Shown: in pieces, positions 5,534 through 6,429 of the stretch
Layout: the number at the start of each line of letters is the position of its first letter
Numbering within the stretch: the first letter of the stretch is position 1
From: Tannerella sp.
GTDB taxonomy: Bacteria; Bacteroidota; Bacteroidia; Bacteroidales; Tannerellaceae
DNA: 6,429 nucleotides
Reading direction: 5' to 3'
Assembly: GCA_031259505.1 (NCBI GenBank)
Contig: JAIRLL010000206.1
Location: 1 to 6,429 of the forward strand
Translations under genes and position numbers: made by a program
The notes under the pieces: model-generated
What the model saw: the letters and a program-made list of their open reading frames with translations, nothing else
Told to the model about the DNA's origin: nothing
The model's database searches: none

Positions 5534-5597
5534 GGCTATCGTTTGACAATGTTTTTGTTCTTATACACACGGATTATTAATTTAAAAATTAAAGATT

Positions 5598-6281
5598 ATG
5601 TCAATGTACGCATTATATTGGATAATATTTGGCGGAATAGCTTTAGCAAGCTGGCTTGTATCCGCAAACCTGGAGAATAAATTTAAAAAATATTCGCAAA
5701 TGCCTCTCGGATTGAACGGAAAGGATGTCGCAGAAAAGATGCTGCACGACAACGGTATTTATGATGTGCGCGTAACGTCGGTACAGGGGCATCTTTCCGA
5801 CCATTATGACCCGACGACAAAAACCGTAAACCTCAGCGAAGCCGTATATAACCGGTATAACATCGCTGCCGCAGCCGTTGCCGCCCATGAATGTGGCCAT
5901 GCGATACAGCACGCTACGGCTTACGCCCCTCTCAAGATGCGTTCGATGCTTGTTCCGGTCGTAAGTTTTTCGTCAAACATTGTGCAATGGATCTTGCTGG
6001 GAGGCATGTTACTGTTAAATATTTTCCCGCAACTGCTCTTTCTGGGAATCGTACTTTTCTCGCTGACGACACTGTTCAGTTTCATCACATTGCCGGTTGA
6101 GATTGATGCAAGCCGGCGTGCGGTAGCATGGCTAAGCAATGCAGGCATAACGAACAACCGGACATACGGCATGGCCGCGGGCGCCCTCCGCTCGGCAGCC
6201 TATACGTATGTGGTAGCGGCGCTGGGTTCACTGGCTACATTATTATATTATATATTACTCTATTCAAGTCGCAGAAGGTGA
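5598..6281 (+). CDS. Membrane zinc metallopeptidase, YugP type
   Basis: This 227-residue protein belongs to the neutral zinc metallopeptidase family exemplified by Bacillus YugP (Zn_peptidase_2). The zinc motif HECGH is at residues 97-101, in the family context [16 protein letters not shown]. Glu168 in VEIDASRRA is the likely third ligand by analogy with M48-like enzymes. Membrane segments are visible at about 5-24, 116-165 (probably two helices) and 203-222, with the catalytic motif between the first and second. The conserved YDVRVTS and [16 protein letters not shown] segments precede the active site. Substrates are unknown; a role in membrane protein quality control is only an inference. 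The ATG at 5598 is preceded by an A/T-rich leader (5578-5597) and no Shine-Dalgarno site, as is usual in Bacteroidetes. A TTTG at 5542-5545 could be part of a weak promoter, but no good -7 box follows. It lies 29 nt upstream of hisS. Confidence 0.93.
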   Translation: MSMYALYWIIFGGIALASWLVSANLENKFKKYSQMPLGLNGKDVAEKMLHDNGIYDVRVTSVQGHLSDHYDPTTKTVNLSEAVYNRYNIAAAAVAAHECGHAIQHATAYAPLKMRSMLVPVVSFSSNIVQWILLGGMLLLNIFPQLLFLGIVLFSLTTLFSFITLPVEIDASRRAVAWLSNAGITNNRTYGMAAGALRSAAYTYVVAALGSLATLLYYILLYSSRRR

Positions 6282-6310
6282 CGGAAAATACAAATAAATC
6301 ATACCCATTA

Positions 6311-6429
6311 ATGGCACAGAAACCTTCCATTCCGAAAGGAACACGTGATTTTTCGCCTGTTGAGACGGCAAAACGCAATTATATTTTTGATACGATAAGA
6401 GACGTTTATAACCGTTACGGTTTTCAGCA
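6311..6429 (+). CDS. hisS: Histidyl-tRNA synthetase, N-terminal part
   Basis: This cytosolic class II synthetase attaches histidine to tRNA-His. Only 39 codons and two bases fall inside the window, and the gene continues beyond 6429. The product begins [16 protein letters not shown] and continues into a helix, [21 protein letters not shown]. This is the usual class II HisRS opening (P-G-(T/M)-R-D) leading to motif 1, and it matches the Bacteroidales form closely. The ATG at 6311 is chosen because it gives this standard N-terminus. No promoter or terminator was found in the 29-nt gap after the metallopeptidase gene, so the two may share a transcript. Confidence 0.94.
   Translation, partial: MAQKPSIPKGTRDFSPVETAKRNYIFDTIRDVYNRYGFQ

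Noticed and set aside
1..6429. CRISPR array or defence operon
   Set aside because: No regularly spaced repeats are present, and none of the intact genes belongs to a known defence family. RhuM and DUF4160 are fragments.

Overview
This window looks like a Bacteroidetes chromosome, most likely of the order Bacteroidales. The main evidence is the block of conserved genes in the right three quarters: an M49 dipeptidyl peptidase III lipoprotein, a Fur-family regulator, purA, a YugP-type membrane zinc metallopeptidase and hisS. All read on the + strand and their protein sequences are Bacteroidales-like. There are also TAnnTTTG-type -7 promoter boxes (TATCTTTG before the peptidase, TACTTTTG before fur), and starts preceded by A/T-rich leaders instead of strong Shine-Dalgarno sites. 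The species cannot be named from this window.

Positions 1 to about 1660 are AT-rich accessory DNA made of gene remnants. Positions 1-522 hold no convincing gene, only a candidate small structured RNA with a terminator (about 219-340) and a second, very strong GC-rich terminator (486-515). Directly after that terminator comes the C-terminal part of a DUF4160 gene without its N-terminus (523-678). It overlaps its usual partner, an intact DUF2442 gene (635-919), which in turn overlaps a 45-codon ORF of unknown function through TAATG (919-1056). A third terminator (1087-1120) is followed at once by the 5' end of a group IIC-like intron (about 1122-1243). The intron breaks off into an internal fragment of a RhuM-family gene (about 1236-1457), which contains a perfect 27-nt palindrome. 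The remaining 200 bases lead into the promoter of the peptidase gene.

Positions 1661-6429 are a dense housekeeping block. The dipeptidyl peptidase III (1661-3712) carries a lipoprotein signal and an intact M49 active site. The Fur-family gene (3764-4246) and purA (4250-5533) are 3 nt apart and probably form one transcript. The zinc metallopeptidase (5598-6281) and hisS (6311 to past the window end) follow with short gaps. No terminator was found between 1661 and 6429, so read-through is possible across the block.

No complete new system is evident. The most interesting part is the accessory mosaic: two truncation or insertion boundaries that lie directly downstream of intrinsic terminators, an intron-RhuM chimera, and a DUF2442 gene left with a broken partner.
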